From positions 310,001 to 374,000 of the forward strand of contig NZ_JARVWP010000002.1 of assembly GCF_029846235.1 (NCBI RefSeq): a DNA stretch of 64,000 bases, given 5' to 3'. Position 1 is the stretch's first letter; every line of letters begins with the position of its first letter. This DNA comes from Bradyrhizobium sp. CER78 (GTDB taxonomy: Bacteria; Pseudomonadota; Alphaproteobacteria; Rhizobiales; Xanthobacteraceae). The translations under genes were made by a program, and so were the position numbers. This document shows positions 48,641-56,421 of the stretch, one piece after another. The notes under the pieces are model-generated. The model worked only from the letters and a program-made list of their open reading frames with translations, ran no database searches and was not told where the DNA came from.

Positions 48641-49330
48641 CTAATTTTCAGCAACGATGGGCAAGTGGAGCTCGATGCGCGTGCCCTGCCCCGGCACGCT
48701 GTGAAGTTCTATGCGGCCGCGCGCCAGATCAACGAAATGCCGTATCATCGGAAGTCCAAGCCCTGTTCCGCTGCCTTTTGGCTTCGTCGTAAAGAACGGC
48801 TCGAATACCTTTTCCAGGATGTCGGGGGCAATGCCGCATCCGCAATCAGTGACGCTCAGGGAAACATACGCCTGGCCATCGTCGCCTGCGGGGGAACAAG
48901 CTTTCCTGGTCTCGATTGTGATGAGGCCTCCCCTGGGCATGGCGTCTCGGCTATTTATAACAAGGTTTATGAGTGCACATTCGAGCAGGTGAGAATCACA
49001 TTGGATCCAAGTATCCGAATCCGGAAAAGCCAATCGAAGCGTGATCGCCTCGCCCGCAACGTAGCGCAGCATATCAAGCATCGAAGATACGGTCTTGTTA
49101 AGCAGAATCAGCTCGTCTGATTGAAGAGTACGCCCAGCCGTCATAAGCCGATGCGCCAACTCGCCAGCGCCAACCAATGAACGTTCTGCAACTTCTATGA
49201 GGGAATTGAGATCAGATGTGCGCCCGCTTGCAATGCGCAAGCGCATCAGACCGAGCGCGTTGGCCATGCTCTGCAATCTATTATTGAGGTCGCGAGCGAC
49301 CCCGCTCGCGAGTAGATCTTTCGTATGCAT
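48641..49330 (-). CDS. Histidine-kinase-like protein without sensor domain and with the phospho-His replaced by Arg
   Basis: A 229-residue stand-alone kinase core. The dimerisation helix starts DLLASGVARDLNNRLQSM, where hybrid and cytosolic kinases have H-D-(F/L)-N-N. Here the phosphoacceptor His is Arg13 (codon CGC; CAC would be His). The ATP-binding domain is complete: N box LINLVINSRDAM, G1 VTDCGCGIAPDILEKVFEPF, and G2 GTGLGLPMIRHFV. It could still bind ATP, act on another kinase or regulator, or be a decaying gene. I start it at ATG 49330; a TTG 18 bases upstream is possible. No response regulator adjoins it. Confidence 0.88.
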   Translation of the reverse strand: MHTKDLLASGVARDLNNRLQSMANALGLMRLRIASGRTSDLNSLIEVAERSLVGAGELAHRLMTAGRTLQSDELILLNKTVSSMLDMLRYVAGEAITLRLAFPDSDTWIQCDSHLLECALINLVINSRDAMPRGGLITIETRKACSPAGDDGQAYVSLSVTDCGCGIAPDILEKVFEPFFTTKPKGSGTGLGLPMIRHFVDLARGRIELHSVPGQGTRIELHLPIVAEN

Positions 49331-49483
49331 GTCGTCGTCCCGTTGCAAAGTCTTTTGGAAGTAGGAATTCGCTCGCTCGGATGTCCGCTTTGGACTTCAG
49401 CGGGCTAACGACCGCTCATATATCGCTCACACTCGCTACTTGAACGCCGTCTTGAAGTCCCCGGTCCGCGCAGCGCAGTGCGA

Positions 49484-50029
49484 TCACGAATAGTCGGCAT
49501 CGCTTTGTTGACTAAGGTTGCCAAGGTAATTGCGTTTTCCGATCTTTACTCCAAGATGTCGAAGGATCGCGTGCGCCATCGAGATGTGAAAGAAGAAGTC
49601 GGGCAGCACCAGGTGCCGGATGTAGTCGTCGCCGCCGAACCACCCTCGCACGATAGGCGGTGTCAACTCGTATGTGCGGGACTGCGCAACGGCGACCTCA
49701 TCCGGCTGCACTTTTTGCAAGAAGCCGCGCGTCTCGAGGAGCCGGCCCTTTAATGCCGAGTAAGTCATAGGGGTATTGCAGGGTGCTGGCGCTTCGCGCT
49801 TCATCAGCTTCGCCATGTGCGCGTCCACCTTGTTGCAGCTTACAGAAAACTGTTCTCCGAAGCTCAGCATGTCGGACGCGAGCCGCTCGCCCAGGATCGT
49901 CCCGGGCTCAAGCCCCCTCATACACTCAAACGCGTGAGCGTGGTCGAGATAGTCGTCCATCACGTCCAGTCCGTGCACCATGACAGGAACCGTGATGTCA
50001 TAGACCGAGAAGGACACGTCCAACTCCAT
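49484..50029 (-). CDS. DUF1993 family protein
   Basis: A 181-residue protein of DUF1993, a four-helix-bundle fold related to DinB-type proteins. Landmarks are HAFECMRGLEPGTILGERLA with the start of the second helix, SDMLSFGEQFSVSCNKVDAH, and the C-terminal LVLPDFFFHISMAHAILRHL, which holds the family's His near the end (FHISMAHAILRHLG). Some DinB-like proteins are thiol- or metal-dependent, but no reaction is known for DUF1993. The ribosome site is weak. Same strand as the P460 gene upstream, 164 bases apart. Confidence 0.88.
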   Translation of the reverse strand: MELDVSFSVYDITVPVMVHGLDVMDDYLDHAHAFECMRGLEPGTILGERLASDMLSFGEQFSVSCNKVDAHMAKLMKREAPAPCNTPMTYSALKGRLLETRGFLQKVQPDEVAVAQSRTYELTPPIVRGWFGGDDYIRHLVLPDFFFHISMAHAILRHLGVKIGKRNYLGNLSQQSDADYS

Positions 50030-50193
50030 GTGCTCGTTTGTATTGTGAACATCGGCCGAACGCGACGTCGATATCCGAAACGAACAGTCACAATCAGCTC
50101 TTCAACCTACCGGCTTGCGGTACCAGCTTTTGGGATTCGACATTGACCTCCGCGAAACCGCGGCGAGAGGAGAGTGGCCACGCATACGGTCGC

Positions 50194-50769
50194 CTAGTGA
50201 CGCAGGACGGGATATCCGTTCACATAAATCCAGTCCGTGGACTGTGCGGGCACGTGGCACCCCTGGCAATCGGAATGGTAGTCCGTCGAAGTAGTCTTGA
50301 GCGGCTTGTCCGCGTCGAACCACGACCATCCCCACCCGTCGCCCCACAACGGGTTGCCAGGGTGAGTTCCCTTGCTGTCTCTCACCATGACGAACCAGCC
50401 CTTAAGCTTGTCGGCGTGGCTTACCGTGCCGGTGGTCATCTCGTTCGTCGAGGTCGCGAAGACCTCTTTCACCAGAACGGCGCCGTCTGGGAAGTGCCCC
50501 GTGCTCCGGTGGGCGTCGATCGCGCCCGGAGACGCGTAGACGGTGTGGATTTCTTTCGAGCCCTGGCCGCTGTCGGCGGCGATAGCCCAGCTGCCGAGCG
50601 CTTGGTAGAGGTTTCGGTAGTCAGCCGGCACGCGCAAGTGCCCAGCGGTGTCCACCACGTTCGCGGTCGGGCCAGTTGGAACTGCTCCGCTGACCTGCGT
50701 GAGCGATGCCACAGTGCTGGCGACCAGCGAGACGGCGACAGCGAAGCCGACAATCCTCAGTAATTTCAT
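50194..50769 (-). CDS. Cytochrome P460 family protein (periplasmic c-type haem)
   Basis: A 191-residue exported haem protein. Residues 1-24 form a signal peptide (RIVGFAVAVSLVASTVASL). The P460 fold follows (VPADYRNLYQALGSWAIAAD, FPDGAVLVKEVFAT, KGWFVMVRDSKG), and the c-haem motif CQGCH is at 168-172, near the end as in the family. P460 proteins oxidise hydroxylamine in ammonia oxidisers, but wider members (cytochrome c'-beta) bind nitric oxide or act as peroxidases, so the substrate is open. AAAGGAG precedes the ATG. Periplasmic haem loading requires the Ccm system elsewhere. Adjacent genes are redox proteins. Confidence 0.9.
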   Translation of the reverse strand: MKLLRIVGFAVAVSLVASTVASLTQVSGAVPTGPTANVVDTAGHLRVPADYRNLYQALGSWAIAADSGQGSKEIHTVYASPGAIDAHRSTGHFPDGAVLVKEVFATSTNEMTTGTVSHADKLKGWFVMVRDSKGTHPGNPLWGDGWGWSWFDADKPLKTTSTDYHSDCQGCHVPAQSTDWIYVNGYPVLRH

Positions 50770-50980
50770 CGGGGGCTCCTTTGCTGCTCGCGCGCGGCAG
50801 GGTAACTCCGCGCAACGACTTCAATCACTCCGGGGCCAACCGCGTGTGCACGGCGGCCTTGCAGACCCAAAGATCGGATGCCGCCGACGAAATTAGAAAT
50901 TCCCTTTGGACATGTATTCGATAGGCGTGAGGTATTCTCGCAAAAAGCGATGTGCGCTCCGGCGTCCCGCCCGTCCGCCA

Positions 50981-51261
50981 TCAGCCGTCGAGGAGTTCGC
51001 CGTACTCGGGGCGGCGGGCGGCGTAGGAGGACATGAAGGGGCATTTCGTGATGACTCCTTTCCCGAAGCGTCGCAACGCTTCGAAAACACCATGCGCCGG
51101 CCTCGATCCGTACCTAGGCCAGACAGCTATTGTGGCACCTCCGTGTGCAGCAGGACGACGCGACCGCCTTCGAACTTGTAGTAAGCGACTGCGAGCGCGG
51201 CGTCGCGGAGCGGCATTTCAAGCCGGCTCATCGCCGGATTGTCCCGGATCTCGCTTTCCAT
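50981..51261 (-). pseudogene. GNAT (PF14542-like, YjdJ-type) N-acetyltransferase with amber stop and 1-base deletion
   Basis: The start has a GGGAGG ribosome site and reads MESEIRDNPAMSRLEMPL, then VAYYKFEGGRVVLLHTEVPQ and TAG. Beyond the stop, a one-base shift restores GVFEALRRFGKGVITKCPFM followed by SSYAARPEYGELLDG and a stop. The total span is 281 bases, exactly one short of the 282 needed for a 93-residue protein, the family's usual size. This suggests a recent, still readable pseudogene with two lesions. Confidence 0.88.
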
Positions 51262-51292
51262 TTCTGCCTCCCTCACCAGGACGTCAAAGCGC

Positions 51293-51937
51293 CTAGCGCA
51301 GCGAGGCCAGGATTTGCGCCGGCTCCTGCCGTATCGTGAAGTCAGGCTCGACGAACGCGCTGCGGATCCGGCCTTCGGCGTCGATCACGTAGGTCGCGGG
51401 AATAGGCAACATCCAGTCCGGTGACCCGTGCCGGGCGCCGAAGTCGAAGCCTAGCCCGGAATAGTACGCCTTGATCTCGTCGGGCACCCGGAACAGCACG
51501 CCATACGACATGGCGACGCCGTAATCGACGTCGGAGAGCACCTTCAGGTCCAAGCCAAGGCTCCGCTTGAGCTGTCGCGGGAAGTCCCTCGTCTCCGGCG
51601 TCACGGCTGCGAGGGTTGCGCCGACGCTCTCGAACTCATCCTTCGCGGCCTGGAGGGCGCAGAGCTCAGCCGTGCAGAACGGACACCAGCCGCCCCGGAA
51701 AAAGCTCAGGACGAGGGGTCCGTTGCGGCGCAGCTGTTCGGAGGAATGGAGACGGCCGTCGGCGTCCGGCAGGAGGAAGTCCGGCGCGTCGTCTCCGACT
51801 TTCAACGCGTGCGATGCCACGCCTGTATCGCGGAGCCAGGCTACGAGGCGGTTGTATGACTCCCAGTCCGCGGCGCTGAACGTCGTCAATAGCTCGGTGC
51901 GAATTTGGGCGAGTGTTTTGTCGGTCTGGTATGGCAT
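51293..51937 (-). CDS. Peroxiredoxin-like protein (AhpC/TSA, CxxC)
   Basis: A 214-residue thioredoxin-fold protein. An N-terminal helical region (LAQIRTELLTTFSAADWESY) precedes the redoxin core APDFLLPDADGRLHSSEQLR. The active site is LSFFRGGWCPFCTAELCALQ with Cys85 and Cys88. It ends with ATYVIDAEGRIRSAFVEPDF, as in the peroxiredoxin-like subgroup. Probable peroxide or thiol-disulfide chemistry. The start ATG lies only 12 bases after the stop of the LysR gene upstream, so both are one transcript. The second LysR copy still keeps the first few codons of this gene (57561) but not the rest. Confidence 0.9.
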   Translation of the reverse strand: MPYQTDKTLAQIRTELLTTFSAADWESYNRLVAWLRDTGVASHALKVGDDAPDFLLPDADGRLHSSEQLRRNGPLVLSFFRGGWCPFCTAELCALQAAKDEFESVGATLAAVTPETRDFPRQLKRSLGLDLKVLSDVDYGVAMSYGVLFRVPDEIKAYYSGLGFDFGARHGSPDWMLPIPATYVIDAEGRIRSAFVEPDFTIRQEPAQILASLR

Positions 51938-52935
51938 CGGCGGGAGTCGTCAAGCTGCGGATCGATTGGTGCGAAGCCGTTGGCCGTCGGCGCGCGTGTT
52001 TTGGCTATGCTCACGCCCTCGCCGTATGCCCCGGTCGGGGACTTCGGCCGACCAATCGCGAAGCCGCGCGACTTTGACGAAAGCATCCAGAGCCGGCGAG
52101 TAGCGGCGCCCCTGTACAGCCAGTAGCCGCACCTCCCGCGAAACCGGGTCGCCTTCAAGCGGAATGGTCTTGAGCGTCGGAAGGCGCGGCATGTGCTCGG
52201 GCGCGAGTATCACGCCGAAGCCGGCCGCGGCCATGTGCTGCAGGTGCAAGTCGTGACCGCTGCAGTGCCCGAGGCGGGGCGGTTCCTGGGGGAAATACGA
52301 CCGCCGGATCTTAGGGGCGACGTCGCATTCGTCGCGTTCCAGCAAGACGGTTTCACGAAGATCGTCGATGCCGATCGAGGGACGGTTTGCGAGCTGGTGT
52401 GTCGGGGCGAGAACGGCGACGTAGCGCTCCTGGAACAGCGACCAGTCGTCGATGCGGGCTGGTATGTCCCGCACGTCCCCGACCATTGCGGCGTTGATCT
52501 CCCCCTCAAGCAAAAGGTCGATGAGCTTCTCCGCCGCGCCCTCGCGCAATTCGACGTGAAGTCCTGGGACAAACTTTGCAATCTCCGCGATCGGATCGAG
52601 GACGAGCGACGCCGAGATGGATGGAGCGAGGCCGATCTTCAGTGGCGCGACCTCCTTGCGTTGGAACTCCCGGGCCCTACAACGCGCCGCCTCTGCGGAG
52701 GCCAGTATGCGCTCCAGCATCGGAAGGACTTCCTTTCCAAGGTCGGTAAGCTGCGTAAGCTGGCGTTCGCGGTAGATCAACTGGCCGCCGAGCTCCTGCT
52801 CAAGCTTCTGTACCCCCTTGGTCAGGGCGGGCTGCGTGACATTGCACTGCTCGGCCGCGCGGGTGAAGTTGAGCGTCGCGGCAACGGCGAGAAAGTAGCG
52901 AACTTGATGAAGCTCCATGGATTGTCGTTCTCCGT
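51937..52935. repeat. Duplicated LysR segment, copy 1 (partner 57559-58575)
   Basis: DNA from the start of the peroxiredoxin-like gene through the LysR gene to just beyond its start is repeated 5.6 kb away at about 57559-58575. Homology ends abruptly on both sides. The LysR 3' ends differ by short indels. Confidence 0.85.
51950..52918 (-). CDS. LysR-family regulator, copy 1
   Basis: A 322-residue LysR-type regulator. The winged-helix domain is MELHQVRYFLAVAATLNFTR followed by AAEQCNVTQPALTKGVQKLE. The effector-binding domain (PLKIGLAPSISASLVLDPIA, LLLEGEINAAMVGDVRDIPA) is complete, and the tail after about residue 290 is polar and variable. It is nearly identical over residues 1-290 to the copy at 57572-58555, with about 95% identity by eye. 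GGAGAACGACAATCC precedes the start, and a long open frame upstream is not coding-like. Co-transcribed with the peroxiredoxin-like gene. It is a candidate for the regulator reading the shared 31-bp element, which is inference only. Confidence 0.93.
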   Translation of the reverse strand: MELHQVRYFLAVAATLNFTRAAEQCNVTQPALTKGVQKLEQELGGQLIYRERQLTQLTDLGKEVLPMLERILASAEAARCRAREFQRKEVAPLKIGLAPSISASLVLDPIAEIAKFVPGLHVELREGAAEKLIDLLLEGEINAAMVGDVRDIPARIDDWSLFQERYVAVLAPTHQLANRPSIGIDDLRETVLLERDECDVAPKIRRSYFPQEPPRLGHCSGHDLHLQHMAAAGFGVILAPEHMPRLPTLKTIPLEGDPVSREVRLLAVQGRRYSPALDAFVKVARLRDWSAEVPDRGIRRGREHSQNTRADGQRLRTNRSAA

Positions 52936-53120
52936 CAAAGTGAGGTCGTCGATACAGACGAGCCTTGGCACTCGACGACGTGACGGGGCACGTCGCGGTC
53001 ATGAAACCTAGATGCAACTTACATGAACGCGTTGGAACGGCCCGGCCTATTGATTTGGACGCACGGACACACCTTCTGGAGTCTCTGCGAGCGAGGGACC
53101 GGTGCGCTGCGAGGTGGATG

Positions 53121-53801
53121 TCAGGCGTGGAGGGTCTCGCCGCCCTCGGCATCCCTGTAGTATTGAGGAGCTTCGCGACGGTCGTATTTCCCGTAGTCGC
53201 GCACGATCCGCACTGTCCGGACCCTCGCATTGTCGTTCAGCGCGGAAGAGTCCTCGTAGGCCTGCGCCGCAGCGGCGTTCTTCCAGGATATGACCAGAAT
53301 CAGGTCACCGGGCGTGAGTACGGCGTCGAAGATATCCCAGGACGTGCTGTCAGCGGCCCACGGGTTCAGGCCGAGCCACTCGGCGCAGTCGTACGGATTG
53401 GTAGTCGGCTTCCATTCCGCGGGGCGAGTCGAATTGATCAGCGTGACCGTCGTCCCCTCCCCGACTTCGGTCTCGTCGAGCCTCTGCTCCGTGAGAGCAT
53501 ACCCCGTTGGCACCTGATTGTCGGCAGTGATCTGGCCGACGCGCAGGTGGTAGTCTGCGAAGATCTCTTCGCGGCCCTTCTGCTGGACTTCTTGATGGCG
53601 CCTGCGGGTGCGCCAACGGACGAGCGACTTCTCGTCCCGCCAGGTCGAAACCGAAAGGATCCAGCCCTCGCGGGTCAGACTCTTGTAGCGTATGTTATCG
53701 ACGAAGCCCTCGACCTGCTCCAGCTCGGGACGCAGCATCTCGGCCGCGTCGAGGTAGTCATCCCAGTTATTGGGGCGGACCTCAAAGATCACTGAGAACA
53801 T
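53121..53801 (-). CDS. Antibiotic-biosynthesis-monooxygenase (ABM) domain protein, tandem
   Basis: A 226-residue protein with two ferredoxin-like ABM domains. The first starts MFSVIFEVRPNNWDDYLDAA and has the strand GWILSVSTWRDEKSLVRWRT. The second ends with DLILVISWKNAAAAQAYEDS followed by ARVRTVRIVRDYGKYDRREA. ABM proteins include quinone-forming monooxygenases and haem-degrading enzymes, but many have unknown roles. This one probably acts on a small hydrophobic compound. The ATG has AGGA upstream. It is 203 bases upstream of LysR copy 1 on the same strand. Just beyond its start lies a gene scar with an unused ribosome site (53782-53925). Confidence 0.87.
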   Translation of the reverse strand: MFSVIFEVRPNNWDDYLDAAEMLRPELEQVEGFVDNIRYKSLTREGWILSVSTWRDEKSLVRWRTRRRHQEVQQKGREEIFADYHLRVGQITADNQVPTGYALTEQRLDETEVGEGTTVTLINSTRPAEWKPTTNPYDCAEWLGLNPWAADSTSWDIFDAVLTPGDLILVISWKNAAAAQAYEDSSALNDNARVRTVRIVRDYGKYDRREAPQYYRDAEGGETLHA

Positions 53802-53925
53802 GTTCGAATCCTGCTTTTGGAGTGCTGCGACGCAGTCGATCTCGATGTCGACGTGCCCCGCCCAGGCGCACCGCCTTCACGGCAAAGACCTTCAAGCCGT
53901 CGACATCGATCGTTTTAGACAGCAT
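53782..53925 (-). pseudogene. 5' scar of a gene, perhaps an alpha/beta hydrolase
   Basis: AGGAG, 10 bases, then ATG begins MLSKTIDVDGLKVFAVKAVR. Many alpha/beta hydrolases open with a KTIDVDGLKVFYRE-type strand. After 14 codons the likeness ends and the frame overlaps the ABM start. Probably a deletion scar; the assignment is tentative. Confidence 0.4.
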
Positions 53926-53983
53926 CCGCGTCGCTCCTGTCTCTTCACCGACACGTCTCTCGCAAAACGAGAGGGATCGTCCC

Positions 53984-54730
53984 TCAAGCGCCATAGCGTT
54001 CAGTCTTGATCGTTCCGGCTTCTAGTCCCAAGGCGAGAACGGCGTCCGCCGCGATGTCGACGAAGGCGTTCGATCCGCATACGAAGGCGCAGCCGGGGGA
54101 CGCAGGCAGGCGCGCCGCGACGTCAGCGACCACCCTGGCATCGATCCGCCCGCTGAAGTCGGTGCAGCGCGTCGCAGGCTCGCGTGTCAGCGCCAAGGCG
54201 AACGCGAAATCGGGAAGCGACATCTCGAGCTCCAGGAGCTCGTCCCGGAACAGTACCTCGCGCCAGGTCCTGGATGAGAGCAACAGCGCGACAGGCACGA
54301 CTTCGGCGCTGGCCTTCCGGTACCGGATCATGGCCATGAGCGGCGCGACGCCAGAGCCGGCGCCGATCAAGAGCACTGGTTTGTTTGAAGGCCGCGGCCA
54401 GAGAAAGTGTCCGCCGAGCGGCCCGCGAAGCTCGATCGTGTCGCCTACTTGGGCGACGTCGTGGAAGAACGGGGAGACCTCGCCGTCCGGGAGGCGCTCG
54501 ATCGCCAGCTCGATGACCCTGGAATTGCTCGGGGCCGAGGCGATTGAGTAGCTGCGCATAGCAGTGTAGCCGTTGGGCGCGATCAGCCGCACGTCAACGT
54601 GCTGTCCGGCCTTATGGTCGAACGTTTCGGAGAGTCTGAGAAAGAAGCTCTTGATGGCCGGTGTTCTCGTTGCGATTTCGACAATCGCACAGCTCTGCCA
54701 CCGCGCGGTTGCGGCAATCGCTTCAGTCAT
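53984..54730 (-). CDS. Ferredoxin-NADP reductase-type flavoprotein
   Basis: A 248-residue FAD/NAD(P) reductase. The FAD domain includes MRSYSIASAPSNSRVIELAI with the R-x-Y-S/T-x-S motif, then GPLGGHFLWPRPSNKPVLLI. The NAD(P) site is GAGSGVAPLMAMIRYR. The end reads CAFVCGSNAFVDIAADAVLA, and the protein stops at ERYGA. It passes electrons to a partner redox protein. The start at 54730 overlaps the stop of the sulfite-oxidase-like gene by 8 bases, a coupling typical of partner proteins. An ATG 18 bases upstream is possible. Pairing with the molybdenum enzyme suggests it reduces that enzyme or the acceptor it uses, but this is not shown by sequence. Confidence 0.9.
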   Translation of the reverse strand: MTEAIAATARWQSCAIVEIATRTPAIKSFFLRLSETFDHKAGQHVDVRLIAPNGYTAMRSYSIASAPSNSRVIELAIERLPDGEVSPFFHDVAQVGDTIELRGPLGGHFLWPRPSNKPVLLIGAGSGVAPLMAMIRYRKASAEVVPVALLLSSRTWREVLFRDELLELEMSLPDFAFALALTREPATRCTDFSGRIDARVVADVAARLPASPGCAFVCGSNAFVDIAADAVLALGLEAGTIKTERYGA

Positions 54731-55328
54731 TTGTGTATCGCTGCTCATTCCAGGGATCGCCGTAAATGTGGTAGCCGCGCAGCTCCCAAAAGCCGGCCTC
54801 GTCGCGCTCCGTGAACTGAAGACCGTTCACCCACTTTGCCGATTTCCAGAAGTAGAGATGTGGCACGAGCAGGCGCGCCGGCCCCCCGTGCTCGCGCGGC
54901 AGCGGCTGGCCTTCGTACTTGAGCGCGACCATTGCCTTCCCCGTTGCAAGGTCGGCGAGCGGCACGTTGGTGGAGTATCCGTCGAAGCAATGTGCGAGTA
55001 CGAACGGAGTGGGCGCGCTAAGGCCAGCGTCGGCTAGGATGTCGTCGACGGCCACGCCCTCCCAGGCGGTGTTGAGCTTCGACCACGACGTCACGCAGTG
55101 GATATCTCGCGTCATCCTGGTTCGTGGGAGCGCGTTGAAATCCGACCAACTCCACACTTTGAAGGGTCGAGGTCCGACCTTCAGCGTGAAATTCCAGTCT
55201 GCGGGCTCGATCCGCGGCGTGGGGCCGGCTGTAAGCACCGGGAAATTGTTGACGAGGTGCTGTCCCGGGGGCACCCGGTCCGATGGTTCTGGTCCGGATT
55301 GGCGGCCCGTGAAACCGCGAGTGGCCAT
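54723..55328 (-). CDS. Sulfite-oxidase/YedY-like molybdopterin oxidoreductase
   Basis: A 201-residue cytosolic molybdenum-cofactor protein consisting only of the sulfite-oxidase catalytic fold. Cofactor-ligand Cys78 is in MTRDIHCVTSWSKLNTAWEG. Further landmarks are HCFDGYSTNVPLADL, LPREHGGPARLLVPHLYFWK and the end ELRGYHIYGDPWNEQRY. There is no signal peptide or haem domain. It may reduce oxidised sulfur or nitrogen compounds, as YedY/MsrP-like enzymes do, or oxidise sulfite. Start 55328 is chosen because AGAGGAAA precedes it; the frame is open 15 codons further. The ferredoxin reductase gene overlaps its stop. Copy 4 of the 31-bp element lies 111-141 bases upstream. Confidence 0.9.
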   Translation of the reverse strand: MATRGFTGRQSGPEPSDRVPPGQHLVNNFPVLTAGPTPRIEPADWNFTLKVGPRPFKVWSWSDFNALPRTRMTRDIHCVTSWSKLNTAWEGVAVDDILADAGLSAPTPFVLAHCFDGYSTNVPLADLATGKAMVALKYEGQPLPREHGGPARLLVPHLYFWKSAKWVNGLQFTERDEAGFWELRGYHIYGDPWNEQRYTND

Positions 55329-55865
55329 GACGGATTTCCTCTGTCGGCGGGTGAAAAGAGTGTCGTTTCGCACGGTACGGTAAAGCTGCTGTGCGTCGGA
55401 TGAGGTACCAGCGAAGTATTGAATTCCGCGCGGCGAATGGAAAATGACATCATGCTATGAAGTCAATCGCCGCTCGTTATGACGGCGGGCCGCCTTCCAC
55501 ATCGGGCTCACCGGACGCCGACTACTTCTGCGGCGAGGCGGCATGATCGTGCGGAAAGCTCCGCCCGTGGTCTGCGATGGTGGTGTATTTGGCGACCTTG
55601 CGGTGATTGAGCAAGGTGGCGACGGCACGGGCGGTCTTGTCAGCCCCCGCGTGCGCTCTTCGGCGAGAGGGGCTTCCTGCAGACGACGAGGCGCGTTTTC
55701 GCAGCTCACCACTGCCGCCTGCGAAGCGCGGTTGGTCCGAAGCTGCGAGGGCCTTAGGCACACCTGGCTGGCGTGTGGAACAAATCATCTGGGGCGGCCG
55801 CGAGCGGCCGGCGCCAGGCCCGCGCGGGCGCACGGTCACGACCGTCGCGAGCCGCGGTCCCGCCT
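55329..55865. other. Upstream region of sulfite-oxidase-like operon; possible gene scar
   Basis: 537 bases. It contains copy 4 of the 31-bp element at 55439-55469. On the minus strand about 55522-55650 reads ARAVATLLNHRKVAKYTTIA followed by DHGRSFPHDHAASP, which may be the tail of a lost gene. No intact gene is supported. Confidence 0.45.
55439..55469 (-). promoter_or_regulatory. Shared 31-bp element, copy 4 (upstream of sulfite-oxidase-like operon)
   Basis: Plus strand opens GGAAAATGACATC and ends TCAATCG. It matches copy 3 at 20 of 31 bases, the least good of the five. Copies 4 and 5 also share the preceding GAATTCCGCGCG and CGAATGG. Confidence 0.65.
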
Positions 55866-56279
55866 CTAGGGTAGCGTCAGGCCGAAAGCGGCCGGGTCGG
55901 GCCGCTCGCCGTCCAGGGGGACCAAGAAGCGCTCGAACCCACCTGGCACGAAGCTGACTAGCAGGGTCGCTTGGTCGCCGACCACCTCGATCGTATGAGG
56001 CACCCCGCGGGGAAGAGCCGCATAGGCGCCCGGCCCCACGTCGACGCGGGCATCGCCAACCCGCGCGATCAGCTGCCCCTGCACCACGTAGACCAGCTCG
56101 TCCTCGCGCGAATGGGTGTGCAGCGGCGGCTCCTCCCCGGCCCGTACTGTCCACAGGACAGCGCCATAGTCGCCTCCGGACTGGCTGCTCTCTACTTTCA
56201 TCTCGACGCTCGAACCTCCGCTCGAGATCACTGTCTCGCCGCCGTGGGGCGGCGTGAGGACCGGCTGCCGGACTGACAT
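55866..56279 (-). CDS. Cupin-domain protein
   Basis: A 137-residue single-domain cupin without a signal peptide. The metal motif is PPLHTHSREDELVYVVQGQL (His, His and Glu ligands), and the second motif is AALPRGVPHTIEVVG. It ends with GFERFLVPLDGERPDPAAF, typical of small dioxygenase-like or quercetinase-like cupins whose substrate is unknown. AGGAGG lies 7 bases before the ATG. The gene has its own promoter region with copy 5 of the shared element 102-132 bases upstream. It is not closely related to the exported cupin at 44357. Confidence 0.9.
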   Translation of the reverse strand: MSVRQPVLTPPHGGETVISSGGSSVEMKVESSQSGGDYGAVLWTVRAGEEPPLHTHSREDELVYVVQGQLIARVGDARVDVGPGAYAALPRGVPHTIEVVGDQATLLVSFVPGGFERFLVPLDGERPDPAAFGLTLP

Positions 56280-56380
56280 TTTGTAGCCTCCTACGATTGG
56301 ATCCTTGTTCGACTTCGCAGTAGCGGCGAAAGGTTGCCGCTCACAACGTACCGGGAAGGATGGAATTCCGCGCGTCGAAT

Positions 56381-56411
56381 GGGAAATGACATCACGCCAT
56401 GAAGTCGATAG
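56381..56411 (-). promoter_or_regulatory. Shared 31-bp element, copy 5 (upstream of cupin gene)
   Basis: Plus strand opens GGGAAATGACATC, has CGCCAT in the middle and ends GTCGATAG. 25 of 31 bases match copy 3 after inversion. It lies between the cupin start and the DUF1003 stop at 56422. Confidence 0.75.
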
Positions 56412-56421
56412 CCACGCGTAA

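Noticed and set aside
51064..51083. 8-bp perfect hairpin (CGAAGCGT/ACGCTTCG)
   Set aside because: It lies inside the GNAT pseudogene reading frame and is explained by its codons; no terminator features.
55522..56154. 210-codon minus-strand frame overlapping the cupin gene
   Set aside because: Out of frame with the clearly recognisable cupin over most of its length; only its last 40 codons look protein-like and may be a scar.
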